64,000 bases of DNA from assembly GCF_028657945.1 (NCBI RefSeq), contig NZ_CP059693.1, positions 2,542,001 to 2,606,000 of the forward strand, read 5' to 3'. Shown piece after piece: positions 27,174 to 35,556 of this stretch. The translations under genes were made by a program, and so were the position numbers. Every line of letters begins with the position of its first letter. Position 1 is the first letter of the stretch. Origin of the DNA: Thalassomonas haliotis. Its GTDB lineage: Bacteria; Pseudomonadota; Gammaproteobacteria; Enterobacterales; Alteromonadaceae. Under the pieces are notes generated by a model. That model did no database searches. It saw nothing but the letters and a program-made list of their open reading frames with translations, and was not told the DNA's origin.

Positions 27174-28913
27174 CTAGGGGGTAAACAGGCTGACTTGGTT
27201 GCGGCCATTATTTTTGGATAAATACATAGCCTGGTCGGCGTCGGCGATAATTTTATCAAGATCAAAACCGGAAAGTTGGGCCGTTGTGATTCCAAAACTT
27301 GCGGTAACATTAAAGTTAGCGCCGGATTCGGTGCAATCTATTGCAGCAATTTCCCGGCGACAAAGCTCGGCAAACTCTTTGGCGGTTGGCAGATCACAGC
27401 CGGGTAAAAAGATACAAAACTCTTCCCCGCCCAGGCGGACAAAAATATCATTTTTCCGTCCGATATTACGACAGACATCGGCAGTTTTTTTCAGCACCCA
27501 GTCTCCGCAGGTATGGCCGTAACTGTCGTTAATGTTTTTAAACTTATCCAAATCAAACAAGATACAACTTAACGGCAGGTTACTGCTTTGGCAATACTCC
27601 AGCGAGCTTAACGCCAGCTGGGTAAAATGGCCGCGGTTATAAATACCGGTCAGGGCATCATATTCTGCCATTTGCCTTAAACGTTTTTGTGTTAACCGGC
27701 TTTTATAGGCCCAAAAGATCAGCAGGGTGGATAAGGCGATTAACAGAGAAATAAAGAGCTTATTGTTTTCTGCTTCGGCTTGTGCAAGATCTTGCTCGAC
27801 TCGTAAGAGTTTGTTTTGTTCATCGAGTAGCTGGATTTTTGTTTCTTGCTCTATAGCCTGGTGTTCAGCCAGTTGATAGGCCAAATGCTTGGCTTGAATA
27901 CTGTCCAGGTATGTTTTGTTAGCCTTTGTATATTTTACATGATAATCCAGGGCTAATTTGTATTCATTGTTTTTGTTTGCTAAGTGATAGAGTAAATAAT
28001 AGGCTTGTACGACTGATTCAGAGGTTCCTAATTTTTCGGCTTTGTTAATGGTATTAAGGGCATAATAGCGAGTTTGCTCAGCATCATTTTTTAAATGATA
28101 AGCCCTGGCAAGAGCAGCGTAAATATCTACAGTAAACCTGGCATAGTTAGTTTTTTCTATTTCCTGCCGTTTTGGTAATAAAATGGCCAAGGCTTGGTCA
28201 GGTTTTCCGTTGTTAATGTGTAACCTTGCAAGGTAAGAGCGAATGAAATTGCTCATCAGGGTTTCATTGGCTTGTTCGCAAGCGTCTATTCCTTTTGTAA
28301 ACTCTATGCTGTCTTTGTCTAATATATTTAGTTTTAATTTTGCTTCCAGTATAAATCCTTTGGAAATACAAATGTTTCGTGGAGTGGTGGCTCTATCCGA
28401 AAGCCTTTGGCCATAAGTTAGCCCTAATTTGTATTGCCCTAATTGGTTATAGAAGATTGCTGATACTGCAAGCGCTAATTGGTAAACTTTCTCATCTTCT
28501 ACTGCAGGCAAAGCCTCTAATAGCATTGAAAGATAAGATAAACCTTCGTTCCAGTTTTGTGAGTTTCCTAAAATATTAATTATGGATAGGTTTGCTCTAA
28601 ACTTTAAAAGCTTATTTGCAGATGAGTTAACTAATCGCTTGAATTTTGACAGGCCTTCATTGGGGTTACCCTGAAAAGTGAAACTATAGGCGATTAAATA
28701 TTCTAGGTAATCGCGTTGCTCAGGTGTATATGTATCAGCATTTTCTTGCAACTTATTAAGTAAGTCAGCAAATTTTGCCGGTTCGCTACTTCGTAATTTA
28801 TCTGCGGCTTGTAATTGTTGATCAATATTTAAGGAAGGTTTGAGCCTATCTTCAGCACTAAGGGAAAAGTTAGTGCTTAAAAGTAACATCAGAATAAAAA
28901 CCGAATTTTTCAT
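27174..28913 (-). CDS. TPR-containing membrane diguanylate cyclase
   Basis: A 579-residue protein: signal peptide (residues 1-20, ending SLSA), periplasmic TPR-like helical repeats (about 30-370), a coiled coil, one transmembrane helix (LFISLLIALSTLLIFWAY) and a cytoplasmic GGDEF domain. The active-site motif is RLGGEEF and the product-inhibition site RKND sits five residues before it, so an active, feedback-inhibited cyclase is expected. The gene starts only 37 nt after the stop of the borosin-type precursor gene on the same strand, so read-through from that cluster is possible. Confidence 0.92.
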   Translation of the reverse strand: MKNSVFILMLLLSTNFSLSAEDRLKPSLNIDQQLQAADKLRSSEPAKFADLLNKLQENADTYTPEQRDYLEYLIAYSFTFQGNPNEGLSKFKRLVNSSANKLLKFRANLSIINILGNSQNWNEGLSYLSMLLEALPAVEDEKVYQLALAVSAIFYNQLGQYKLGLTYGQRLSDRATTPRNICISKGFILEAKLKLNILDKDSIEFTKGIDACEQANETLMSNFIRSYLARLHINNGKPDQALAILLPKRQEIEKTNYARFTVDIYAALARAYHLKNDAEQTRYYALNTINKAEKLGTSESVVQAYYLLYHLANKNNEYKLALDYHVKYTKANKTYLDSIQAKHLAYQLAEHQAIEQETKIQLLDEQNKLLRVEQDLAQAEAENNKLFISLLIALSTLLIFWAYKSRLTQKRLRQMAEYDALTGIYNRGHFTQLALSSLEYCQSSNLPLSCILFDLDKFKNINDSYGHTCGDWVLKKTADVCRNIGRKNDIFVRLGGEEFCIFLPGCDLPTAKEFAELCRREIAAIDCTESGANFNVTASFGITTAQLSGFDLDKIIADADQAMYLSKNNGRNQVSLFTP

Positions 28914-28950
28914 ATGATAATGTTACTTTTATATCTGCTTCTATTACAAC

Positions 28951-29226
28951 TTAAACGTTGACTGCTTGTTTTATATCTGTACTGTTACCAGTGTCTTCAG
29001 GAGTTTCTTCATCACTTGGCTCATCATCTTTTGCTGGAGCTAAAAAAGCTATGATATCCGGACATATATCGAGTTGACGTTCTAAGGCTACGCTATCTTG
29101 TTTTAATAATGTGTTTTCTAATTCAGCAGGAAGCTCTGCCTCTTTAATTGCTTGTGCTAGAGCGTTACTATTTTGCAAAGTAGCTTCTTGGCCTATTTTT
29201 TCTAACAGTTGAATAATATTTGACAT
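28951..29226 (-). CDS. Borosin-type RiPP precursor peptide, single core
   Basis: A 91-residue protein. Residues 1-50 are helical and acidic (LLEKIGQEATLQ, then ELPAELENTLLKQDSVALER); this layout matches, from memory, the borosin-binding region of SonA of Shewanella oneidensis. A short hydrophobic segment follows, CPDIIAFLAPA (residues 55-65), then an acidic tail (KDDEPSDEETPED). The hydrophobic segment is the likely core for backbone N-methylation. AGAGG lies 8 nt before the ATG. It follows the methyltransferase gene at 29295-30074 by 68 nt. The AFLAPA piece resembles AFLFAP in the second precursor. Precursor status is inferred from size, layout and partner gene. Confidence 0.8.
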   Translation of the reverse strand: MSNIIQLLEKIGQEATLQNSNALAQAIKEAELPAELENTLLKQDSVALERQLDICPDIIAFLAPAKDDEPSDEETPEDTGNSTDIKQAVNV

Positions 29227-29294
29227 ATTTATACCTCTTCTTTTTAAAAAATCGCGTTGTTTTACTGTTTTTATAACAATTATTAAATAGTATG

Positions 29295-30074
29295 TTACGG
29301 TACCTTAAGCTCCTTTAGTTGGCTTAATATCTTCTCATTTAGCTGCATTTTCTTACTGGGGGGGATCACTAAAGTTGTATGTTGATTTACTTCAGCTGAT
29401 ATCAACTCTTTTAAAGTTATCATTTCTTTCCTAATGCTATCTATAGGTAATACAGCAGCCTCATATAAAATAACTTGATGGTCGAGCGGATATTCTTCAG
29501 TAAGTAGCTCTACCAAAATTCGTCGTTGAGCATTATCTGTTGAAAACGTAGCCATTGTTTGATCGCCTGCTATACCTATCTGCCATAAGATTAAGTAGGC
29601 ACTTGGGTCCACTTTGCGTTGGTAAAACATAAATTGACTGGCTTCAAATTGTGTACAACCATACTTTCCTGGATCTATGCCTAAATCGGCAAACAGGCAG
29701 TCCTCGGCAGAAATACCCGGGATCATTTTAGCGGCAAAGCCTTCGGATGTTGCTATTTCAATGGCTTTATGGGGAGCATAAGCAAAAACACCTGGATGCC
29801 CGTAGAAGGCTCCAACCACTTTTTTACCTGCTCGTACTTCGATGAGCATAGCTTCAACCATCTCTTTATATGTGATATTCCGAGATTTTCCTTCACGATA
29901 ATATTGTTGCAAGCTTCGAACATCAGCATTCATTTCAGCGATCCATTGCTCAACGATACCGTTGGACATGCTAGAAAAGACGACATCTGCTTGCTCGATA
30001 TAACTTTTTGCCAGAGGACAAATATGGGCCCCTAAGGTCATGCCTATGCCAACACACACTAAACTACCGGACAT
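29295..30074 (-). CDS. Split-borosin alpha-N-methyltransferase (SonM-like), copy 1
   Basis: A 259-residue SAM-dependent methyltransferase of the tetrapyrrole-methylase fold, which in borosins methylates backbone amides of a partner peptide. Conserved pieces are SGSLVCVGIGMTLG (SAM site), the Y59...R65...Y69 set expected at the active site (QQYYREGKSRNITY), GAFYGHPGVFAYAPH, PGISAEDCLFADLGIDPG and WQIGIAGDQT. An ATG lies two codons upstream, but AAAAGG is adjacent to it and correctly spaced for the ATG at 30074. No precursor is fused at the C-terminus, so it is the split type. Its probable substrate is encoded 68 nt downstream. Confidence 0.9.
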   Translation of the reverse strand: MSGSLVCVGIGMTLGAHICPLAKSYIEQADVVFSSMSNGIVEQWIAEMNADVRSLQQYYREGKSRNITYKEMVEAMLIEVRAGKKVVGAFYGHPGVFAYAPHKAIEIATSEGFAAKMIPGISAEDCLFADLGIDPGKYGCTQFEASQFMFYQRKVDPSAYLILWQIGIAGDQTMATFSTDNAQRRILVELLTEEYPLDHQVILYEAAVLPIDSIRKEMITLKELISAEVNQHTTLVIPPSKKMQLNEKILSQLKELKVP

Positions 30075-30176
30075 TTGCATACCTTTTAAGTTGGTTCTAC
30101 TAATCGTAAGAATAAATTGAGTAATTACTGCTAGCTAAGATAACAGCTATTAATTTATTTGAAAACAGTTACACAT

Positions 30177-30713
30177 TTAAGATGTGATGATAAATTGATT
30201 TGCGTATGATTTTTGTTCAATGTAACAGTCGATTGAAGCATTGTTGTTCGTGATTTCTTTTTCGTAGAATTGGAATCCAAGTTTTTTTACAAAACGTTTT
30301 GTTGCCAAGTTTTCTTTTGAAAATGAGGCGGTTATCCTTTCTAATTGATAGTGGTCAAAAGCATGCTCCATTAAAGCTCCCATAGCTTCTTCCGGGATGA
30401 GCTTTCCATTGGCACGGCGTAAGAGCATGATACCTATATCTGCTTGTGTTTTTATATTTGGCTGCCAAGTCAGCCCTTGAATGCCTAATGGCTGGTTACT
30501 CTCTCTGGCATAGATAGCCCAGTTAACTTGATGACTATTTTTTATGTTTTGTTTTGCCAGGGTACGTTTAAAGGCTTTTTCTGCTTGGGGAAATGTCAGA
30601 GGAGGGCAAATATTTCGCATCACCTTAGCATCAGTATAAAGTTGGCAATACAGGGGGTTATCCTGTGGACTTAAAGGGCGAACTATCAGTCTCTTGGTGC
30701 TGAAGCTGTGCAT
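30177..30713 (-). CDS. GNAT acetyltransferase (RimJ/RimL type), RiPP cluster copy 1
   Basis: A 178-residue GNAT paralogous to the three at 32082, 32709 and 33326. It begins MHSFSTKRLIVRPLSPQDN and has the shared VMRNICPP block. The usual acetyl-CoA loop Q/RxxGxG/A is altered to RRANGKLIPEEA. It sits between the second precursor gene and the first methyltransferase on the same strand, so it probably modifies the peptide product or confers protection. AAGG is 12 nt before the ATG. The substrate is inferred from context only. Confidence 0.85.
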   Translation of the reverse strand: MHSFSTKRLIVRPLSPQDNPLYCQLYTDAKVMRNICPPLTFPQAEKAFKRTLAKQNIKNSHQVNWAIYARESNQPLGIQGLTWQPNIKTQADIGIMLLRRANGKLIPEEAMGALMEHAFDHYQLERITASFSKENLATKRFVKKLGFQFYEKEITNNNASIDCYIEQKSYANQFIITS

Positions 30714-30797
30714 AGCTTAATTAACCTTGATTTGAGTTGATATCAGGGGAGCTGGAAAAAGCCAATCCTTTAGCTTTATAAATTTATTTACATGTGA

Positions 30798-31070
30798 TCA
30801 GCTGGCAGGCCCGGCTAATACCGCCTTGTGATGTTTGCCGATACATGGCGTTGAATGCATTTGTAATCCTGTATCGTCACCATTGGTTGCAGCTAAAACG
30901 GCTTTATGATTTGCTCCTAGAGTTGGCGCAAATAAGAAAGCTTTGTGCGAGCCATTATCATTGGAAAATTCGGCTTTAATTTTATCTATCGCTTGTTGGT
31001 CATGAGTGAAAGCATGTTTGAGTTTTGCATTGGTTGCAATGGCAATTAATTGTTCTACTTGCTGGTTCAT
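30798..31070 (-). CDS. Multi-core borosin-type precursor peptide with HKA repeats
   Basis: A 90-residue protein. Residues 1-38 form a helical leader (QLIAIATNAKLKHAF, then DQQAIDKIKAEF) that looks like a shortened version of the leader in the other precursor. The remainder holds three related cores: HKAFLFAP (42-49), HKAVLAAT (55-62) and HKAVLAGP (81-88), separated by Gly/Asn/Asp spacers. AAGGAAA is 5-6 nt before the ATG. It starts 51 nt after the methyltransferase gene at 31122-31967, its likely partner. No known domain. The repeated short hydrophobic core and the position beside the enzyme are the evidence for a RiPP precursor. Confidence 0.8.
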   Translation of the reverse strand: MNQQVEQLIAIATNAKLKHAFTHDQQAIDKIKAEFSNDNGSHKAFLFAPTLGANHKAVLAATNGDDTGLQMHSTPCIGKHHKAVLAGPAS

Positions 31071-31121
31071 GGTATTTCCTTTTGGTTATTGAGTTGATCG
31101 TCTTTCGGGGGCTTTAAATGA

Positions 31122-31967
31122 TTATTGACTTTGTGCTTTATTAAACTGTAAGTCTGCAGCAGATAAACCAAACATGGCTAAAGTGTCATGATCTAATTCG
31201 AGTTTTTTTGCTGGTGGTATTACCAGGGTGGATATCATGCTCAGTCTTGCTTGAGGTAACTCACCAAGCTTTATTCTGTCCATTCTCACTTTTTGTGTCG
31301 GTAAAAACGGGGCTTCATAAATAATGACTTCATGTTCATTGCTATACCACTGATTTAAATATTGCACTGTCAGTTCCAGCTTACGGCTATTGCTGTCATA
31401 AGTGGTTAGCGTATGATCGCCAGCTAAAGAAATTTGCCATAATATCAGTAAGCTGCTGGGGTCAATGATATGCTTATAAAATAATAACTGGCTGGTTTCA
31501 AATGCCTGACACCCTGCAGAACCTGGATCTATGCCTAAATCGGCATAGAGGCAATCTTCGGCTGAAATCCCCGGTTCCATATAAGCGGCGAAACCTTCAG
31601 CCCGTGCTCGGCGAATGGACTCATGTGGCGCCCAGGCAAATACACCAGGATGACCATAAAAGGCACCAACCACATTTTTACCGGCACGAACCGCCTCAAG
31701 TATGGCACTAACCATATTTTCATAACATTCGGTGCGAACCTGACCGTCAACATAAAATTGCTGCAAATTAACAAAGTTTGGATTTAAGCTTTGTAGCCAT
31801 TGATCGGCTATGCTGTCGGGTAAAGCGGCAAAAACGATATCAGCATTTTCTATGTGGCTTTTGGCTATGATGGTTATTTGTCCCGCCAGACCTATGCCGG
31901 TGCCAACACAGACTAAACTACCCGGTACTTTTTCCTTTTTTTCTGAAAAATCAGAGATGTCAACCAT
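31122..31967 (-). CDS. Split-borosin alpha-N-methyltransferase (SonM-like), copy 2
   Basis: A 281-residue homologue of the enzyme at 29295-30074, with a 15-residue N-terminal extension. Motifs are GSLVCVGTGIGLAGQ (SAM site), QQFYVDGQVRTECY giving Y72, R78 and Y82, GAFYGHPGVFAWAPH, PGISAEDCLYADLGIDPG, and the C-terminal STLVIPPAKKLE shared with SonM (from memory). AGGAAGG is 6 nt before the ATG. The multi-core precursor gene lies immediately downstream. The two enzymes clearly share ancestry but have diverged, which fits each having its own peptide. Confidence 0.92.
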   Translation of the reverse strand: MVDISDFSEKKEKVPGSLVCVGTGIGLAGQITIIAKSHIENADIVFAALPDSIADQWLQSLNPNFVNLQQFYVDGQVRTECYENMVSAILEAVRAGKNVVGAFYGHPGVFAWAPHESIRRARAEGFAAYMEPGISAEDCLYADLGIDPGSAGCQAFETSQLLFYKHIIDPSSLLILWQISLAGDHTLTTYDSNSRKLELTVQYLNQWYSNEHEVIIYEAPFLPTQKVRMDRIKLGELPQARLSMISTLVIPPAKKLELDHDTLAMFGLSAADLQFNKAQSQ

Positions 31968-32023
31968 GTAAACCTTCCTAAAAATAATGGTTACAACAAC
32001 TGGTGCTGAAATGAAAGCTCATC

Positions 32024-32050
32024 ATAATACATTTGAGTAATTATGAGCAA
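32024..32050 (-). promoter_or_regulatory. Candidate promoter upstream of methyltransferase copy 2
   Basis: On the minus strand TTGCTC (32050-32045) and TATTAT (32029-32024) are separated by 15 nt, in the 114-nt gap before the methyltransferase gene. The spacing is short, so support is weak. Confidence 0.3.
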
Positions 32051-32081
32051 ATAGATGTACTTTGATTGAACCGTCAATAAC

Positions 32082-32615
32082 TTAAGCATTGATCAAGACT
32101 TTCTGGATATAGTTCCCGGCCTGCTCAGCAGGTTCGAGATAGCAAGATTTTATTTCAGCGTTATCACTTTCAATAAAGTGAAAGCCGAGTTTTTTTAGCA
32201 TGTTTTCGGACGGTAAATTTCTGGAAGCCAGCTGCGCCGTTATTCTTTTGACGTTAAGGTGCGAGAAGCTATATTCGGCTAACGCCCCTAAAGATTCGGT
32301 GCCGTAACCTTTGCCAAAGCGCTTGAGTATGACACCTGTATTGATAATATCATCGCTTTCCTGATCCCAGGAGAGACCTATGATACCAAGGTCTTGTTCG
32401 ATATTTTTATCAACGATTACCCAGCTCAGACGTTTATTACCTTTCAGGTCGATTTGTTTTAAGGTTCTTTGATATCCCTCTTGTGCTTGTTGCTTATTAA
32501 AAGGAGGGCAGATAAGGCGCATCACTTCAGGGTTCATATATAAGTTAAAGTACAGTTGTTTGTCTGGTGCTGAAAAAGGGCGTAATAATAATCTCTGTGT
32601 CGTGATACTGTGCAT
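32082..32615 (-). CDS. GNAT acetyltransferase, RiPP cluster copy 2
   Basis: A 177-residue RimJ/RimL-type GNAT beginning MHSITTQRLLLRPFSAPDK, with the VMRLICPP block shared by the cluster paralogues. Its acetyl-CoA loop RFGKGYGTES is canonical, so it should be an active acetyltransferase. An ATG four codons upstream exists, but GAGGTG is spaced correctly for the ATG at 32615. It lies directly upstream of methyltransferase copy 2 on the same strand. Confidence 0.87.
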   Translation of the reverse strand: MHSITTQRLLLRPFSAPDKQLYFNLYMNPEVMRLICPPFNKQQAQEGYQRTLKQIDLKGNKRLSWVIVDKNIEQDLGIIGLSWDQESDDIINTGVILKRFGKGYGTESLGALAEYSFSHLNVKRITAQLASRNLPSENMLKKLGFHFIESDNAEIKSCYLEPAEQAGNYIQKVLINA

Positions 32616-32708
32616 CGAGCACCTCATGTTTTGTAAAGCCTTTTTATGACGTTGTCGTTTAAGGCTTTGTTTTTTGACCTTTCCTGCTTTTTCGCGTAAG
32701 AATTTATA

Positions 32709-33248
32709 TTAATAACATTCTTTTAGATAATGATGAGCTAAGTGGTTTTGTTCTACGTAACTGTTAAACCAGTTTTCATCATCAAGCGTGTTAATAATAA
32801 AACCTAGCTTTTTAACAATACGCTGAGATGCCAGGTTATTTTTATCAAAGACGGCATAGACCCGGCTAACAGATAAATAATGTAAACCATATTCAACTAA
32901 GGCGCCGACAGCTTCTTCCGGTAAGGATTTACCATTGGCATGTCTTAATAACATGACTCCTATACTGGGTTGGTTTTGAGCCTTATCCCAGGTTAATCCG
33001 ACAAAACCTATATCTTGATTAGTTACTTGTTCCCTAATGGTCCAATTTAGACGTTTATTACCAAACCGATCAGTTTGACTTAAGGTGCGGTTAAAAGCTT
33101 CTTCTGCTTCTTGCTCGGTAAAAGGAGGACAAATTTTACGCATGACTTTAGCGTCGGTATAAAGGCTAAAAAAAAGCGGTTTGTCCTTCGGTTCTGTAGG
33201 ACGCATAAATAGGCGCTCGGTAGTAAAGCTGCGCATTTCGTACTGCAT
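32709..33248 (-). CDS. GNAT acetyltransferase, RiPP cluster copy 3
   Basis: A 179-residue GNAT paralogue with VMRKICPP and the altered acetyl-CoA loop RHANGKSLPEEA, nearly the same as in copy 1 (30177). Copies 1 and 3 thus form one subgroup and copies 2 and 4 another. The start is at 33248 or the in-frame ATG at 33236; neither has a strong ribosome site. Part of the same-strand gene series that leads into the methyltransferases. Confidence 0.85.
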   Translation of the reverse strand: MQYEMRSFTTERLFMRPTEPKDKPLFFSLYTDAKVMRKICPPFTEQEAEEAFNRTLSQTDRFGNKRLNWTIREQVTNQDIGFVGLTWDKAQNQPSIGVMLLRHANGKSLPEEAVGALVEYGLHYLSVSRVYAVFDKNNLASQRIVKKLGFIINTLDDENWFNSYVEQNHLAHHYLKECY

Positions 33249-33325
33249 TAGTAATTGCTGCCTGATTTGTTAGGATAACTAATATCGAAGTTGATTTTTA
33301 TACCTGAAGGTTTTATTAAAAGCAA

Positions 33326-33916
33326 TTAACCGGGCAAATTTTTAATATACCTATGCTGCCAGTCCTGCTTATTCAGGCAAAAATGTTTGGTTTCAAGACC
33401 GTTGTCTGGGCTAACGAACCCGGTTTTTTTTCCTTCCGTGATAAACCCTAATTTATGGTAAATGTTTTCACTCGCCTGGTTTGTTGTTGCAAACTGTGCA
33501 TGGATTCGGTTAAGGCATAAACAGGAAAAGCCGTATTGGGTCAGCGCGGCTTGTGCCTCCAGGCCATAGCCTTTTCCCTGGCTGTCGGGGCAAAGCATAA
33601 TGCCTATGCTGGCAGCATGGGGGAGTGCGAGATCCCAGGTAAAAGCGACAATACCTCGTTTCTCACCTGTCTGGTCATCGATGACCGCCCAGGTCAGGCG
33701 CTTATCACCCAGGCTGTTGCTGTTGTTTAAAGTGAAGGAGAACAGTTGCTGTATTTGTTCTGGGCTAAATGGCGGGGCAATATAGCGCATGACCTGTTCA
33801 TTGCAATAAAGGGACAAATAGAGCGTTTTATCTTGTGCTGTCAGCGGACGGAAAAACAGTCGTTCACTGGTAAAACAAGTATCCTGATTAATTGTTACTA
33901 AAGTTTGTTCTGCCAT
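33326..33916 (-). CDS. GNAT acetyltransferase, RiPP cluster copy 4
   Basis: A 196-residue GNAT paralogue with a short N-terminal extension before the TSERLFFRPLTAQDK start shared with the others, the VMRYIAPP block and a canonical acetyl-CoA loop DSQGKGYGLEA. GGGAAGG is 5 nt before the ATG; a GTG two codons upstream is less likely. It follows the pepsin-like protease gene by 84 nt on the same strand. Confidence 0.87.
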   Translation of the reverse strand: MAEQTLVTINQDTCFTSERLFFRPLTAQDKTLYLSLYCNEQVMRYIAPPFSPEQIQQLFSFTLNNSNSLGDKRLTWAVIDDQTGEKRGIVAFTWDLALPHAASIGIMLCPDSQGKGYGLEAQAALTQYGFSCLCLNRIHAQFATTNQASENIYHKLGFITEGKKTGFVSPDNGLETKHFCLNKQDWQHRYIKNLPG

Positions 33917-34000
33917 TACCACCTTCCCTGATACTTGAAGATGGCTTAATTTTAGTTGCTATGACTTGAATTTTCGCCTGCCAGCCTGTTTTTGTTTCAC

Positions 34001-35434
34001 TTACTTTTTGTTGTCAGCAGGGGCTGCGCATTTGATGACCCCGGTGCCATTGACCGTCCGATCGAATATCAAATAATAATTATTGATCAAAGGCAGGCCG
34101 AGAATACTTTGATTGGGCCAATCCGGCAGTTGGGTCAGTATTTTAAAACAGGCTTTATCGGTTTTTGGACTGTTGATTTGCCAGTAGGTCTCAGGTTTAC
34201 ACACCAAACTGACCGTCTTATTATCCGAGCCGGTGAAATTAAAGGTGAGATCCGGCCATTTATCCAAATCCAGCAGTGAGCTGTCGATACCTGTTTCCTG
34301 TGCCGATAACTCCTCAAAGGGAGCAAGTAAGGCGGTAAAGTCTGCGGAGATGGTGGCAAAGTCCTTGAGCATTTGTTGATACAATTCGCTGGTGAGTACT
34401 ACCAGGGAAGCGCCGGTATCTATGATGGCATTGGTGAAATAACTTTTCTGGTGTTTAGCGGCAAGTTCAGGTGCCGGGATCGCTGGTTGGTTGCCTACCT
34501 GGACAGAGCTTAGGCTGACATTGTAATAAATATCATGTTCAACCTCTAAGGTTTTAAAATCTCCCCGGTAAAGCTGGGTCTGTTCTTCACCGCCGCCAAG
34601 AATCAGTGCTCCCTGATTCAGGGGATGCTGCGCCAGTTCGTCCGTGGTGGCGCTATCATCGGCGACATAAATACTGGAGCGTTTACTGTAAAAAGCAAAC
34701 TTGTTGGCGATTAAGTTATGCTCTTCCAGTGACGTGAAATAAGGGATAATATTTCTCTTCGGCGATTGCCACAAAAAGCGGTTAAATTGTCTTAAATCGT
34801 CACTGTTAATTTCGTCCGGCTGCAGGTTTAAGCTGCTGGCCTTGGCCGCTGCTATGTTGACGTTATGCTGACCGGCTTGTTTATGTGTTTTTTCGTCATG
34901 GCTAAAGGGCCAGGGGTAGGTGACCGCCGGGGTGATATTGTTTTGCTGTAAGTAACCTTTGAGATCATAACTTTTATTGAGATGGCGATAGGCCAGGCCA
35001 AACATACCGTCAGCCTCGCCAAAGGTTTTATTTTGCAGGTCGCAGGAAACCAGGGCCAGGGGCGTTTGCTTTAGGGTCAACTGGTCCTGCTGGTTACCTA
35101 TGGAAACTGAGGTGGTCACCACAGGGCCGTCCCAGCCGCCAATGCCATAGTTAACTTCCTGGGCAAAGGAGGTTGGCTGCAGCTCTTGATCTTTTTGCGG
35201 CTGGTAAACTTTCTGTTCAACCACTAAGGTGCTGCTGCCGGTATCTAAAATCAGGTTTACCGGGGTTTGTTCACTGCCGATCAGCAGTTGTGCGCAGTAA
35301 TCGCCTTTGGCATAAACATTACAGATGGGAATATGGATGCTGGTGCTGGTGTTATCCTCTGTCATACCTGTTACCTCTGGCATTGTTGTTAACGGCTGCC
35401 TGGTGAATTGGTCGTCGGTGGCTGTTTTATGCAT
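34001..35434 (-). CDS. Bacterial pepsin-like aspartic protease (A1 family)
   Basis: A protein of up to 477 residues with the two-lobe pepsin architecture, rare in bacteria. The first catalytic motif is LILDTGSS (D64), the flap tyrosine is in NYGIGGWDG (Y96), and the second catalytic motif is AIIDTGAS (D339). The C-terminal ILGLPLINNYYLIFD is the usual hydrophobic-Gly closing motif. No signal peptide is visible, so it would be cytoplasmic, as reported for shewasin-type bacterial pepsins. Another start, the ATG at 35365, has the better-placed AGAGG. It lies between the exporter and the acetyltransferase and methyltransferase genes, a good position for a leader-removing protease (inference). Confidence 0.88.
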   Translation of the reverse strand: MHKTATDDQFTRQPLTTMPEVTGMTEDNTSTSIHIPICNVYAKGDYCAQLLIGSEQTPVNLILDTGSSTLVVEQKVYQPQKDQELQPTSFAQEVNYGIGGWDGPVVTTSVSIGNQQDQLTLKQTPLALVSCDLQNKTFGEADGMFGLAYRHLNKSYDLKGYLQQNNITPAVTYPWPFSHDEKTHKQAGQHNVNIAAAKASSLNLQPDEINSDDLRQFNRFLWQSPKRNIIPYFTSLEEHNLIANKFAFYSKRSSIYVADDSATTDELAQHPLNQGALILGGGEEQTQLYRGDFKTLEVEHDIYYNVSLSSVQVGNQPAIPAPELAAKHQKSYFTNAIIDTGASLVVLTSELYQQMLKDFATISADFTALLAPFEELSAQETGIDSSLLDLDKWPDLTFNFTGSDNKTVSLVCKPETYWQINSPKTDKACFKILTQLPDWPNQSILGLPLINNYYLIFDRTVNGTGVIKCAAPADNKK

Positions 35435-35556
35435 GCTAAATTTTGATGTGTCAAAAGAATGAAAACTAACCGTCGATATTACCCGGCCCGGTCAGGCTGC
35501 GCCAGTATTTTCTCTTTATGGGTTAGGGGAGGTGAAGGGTTACTTGATTATCAGTG

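Noticed and set aside
29295..31967. Precorrin or siroheme methyltransferases
   Set aside because: The fold is shared, but no cobalamin or siroheme gene is near; the Y-R-Y set, the YGHPGVF block and the small peptide gene after each copy fit split-borosin enzymes better.
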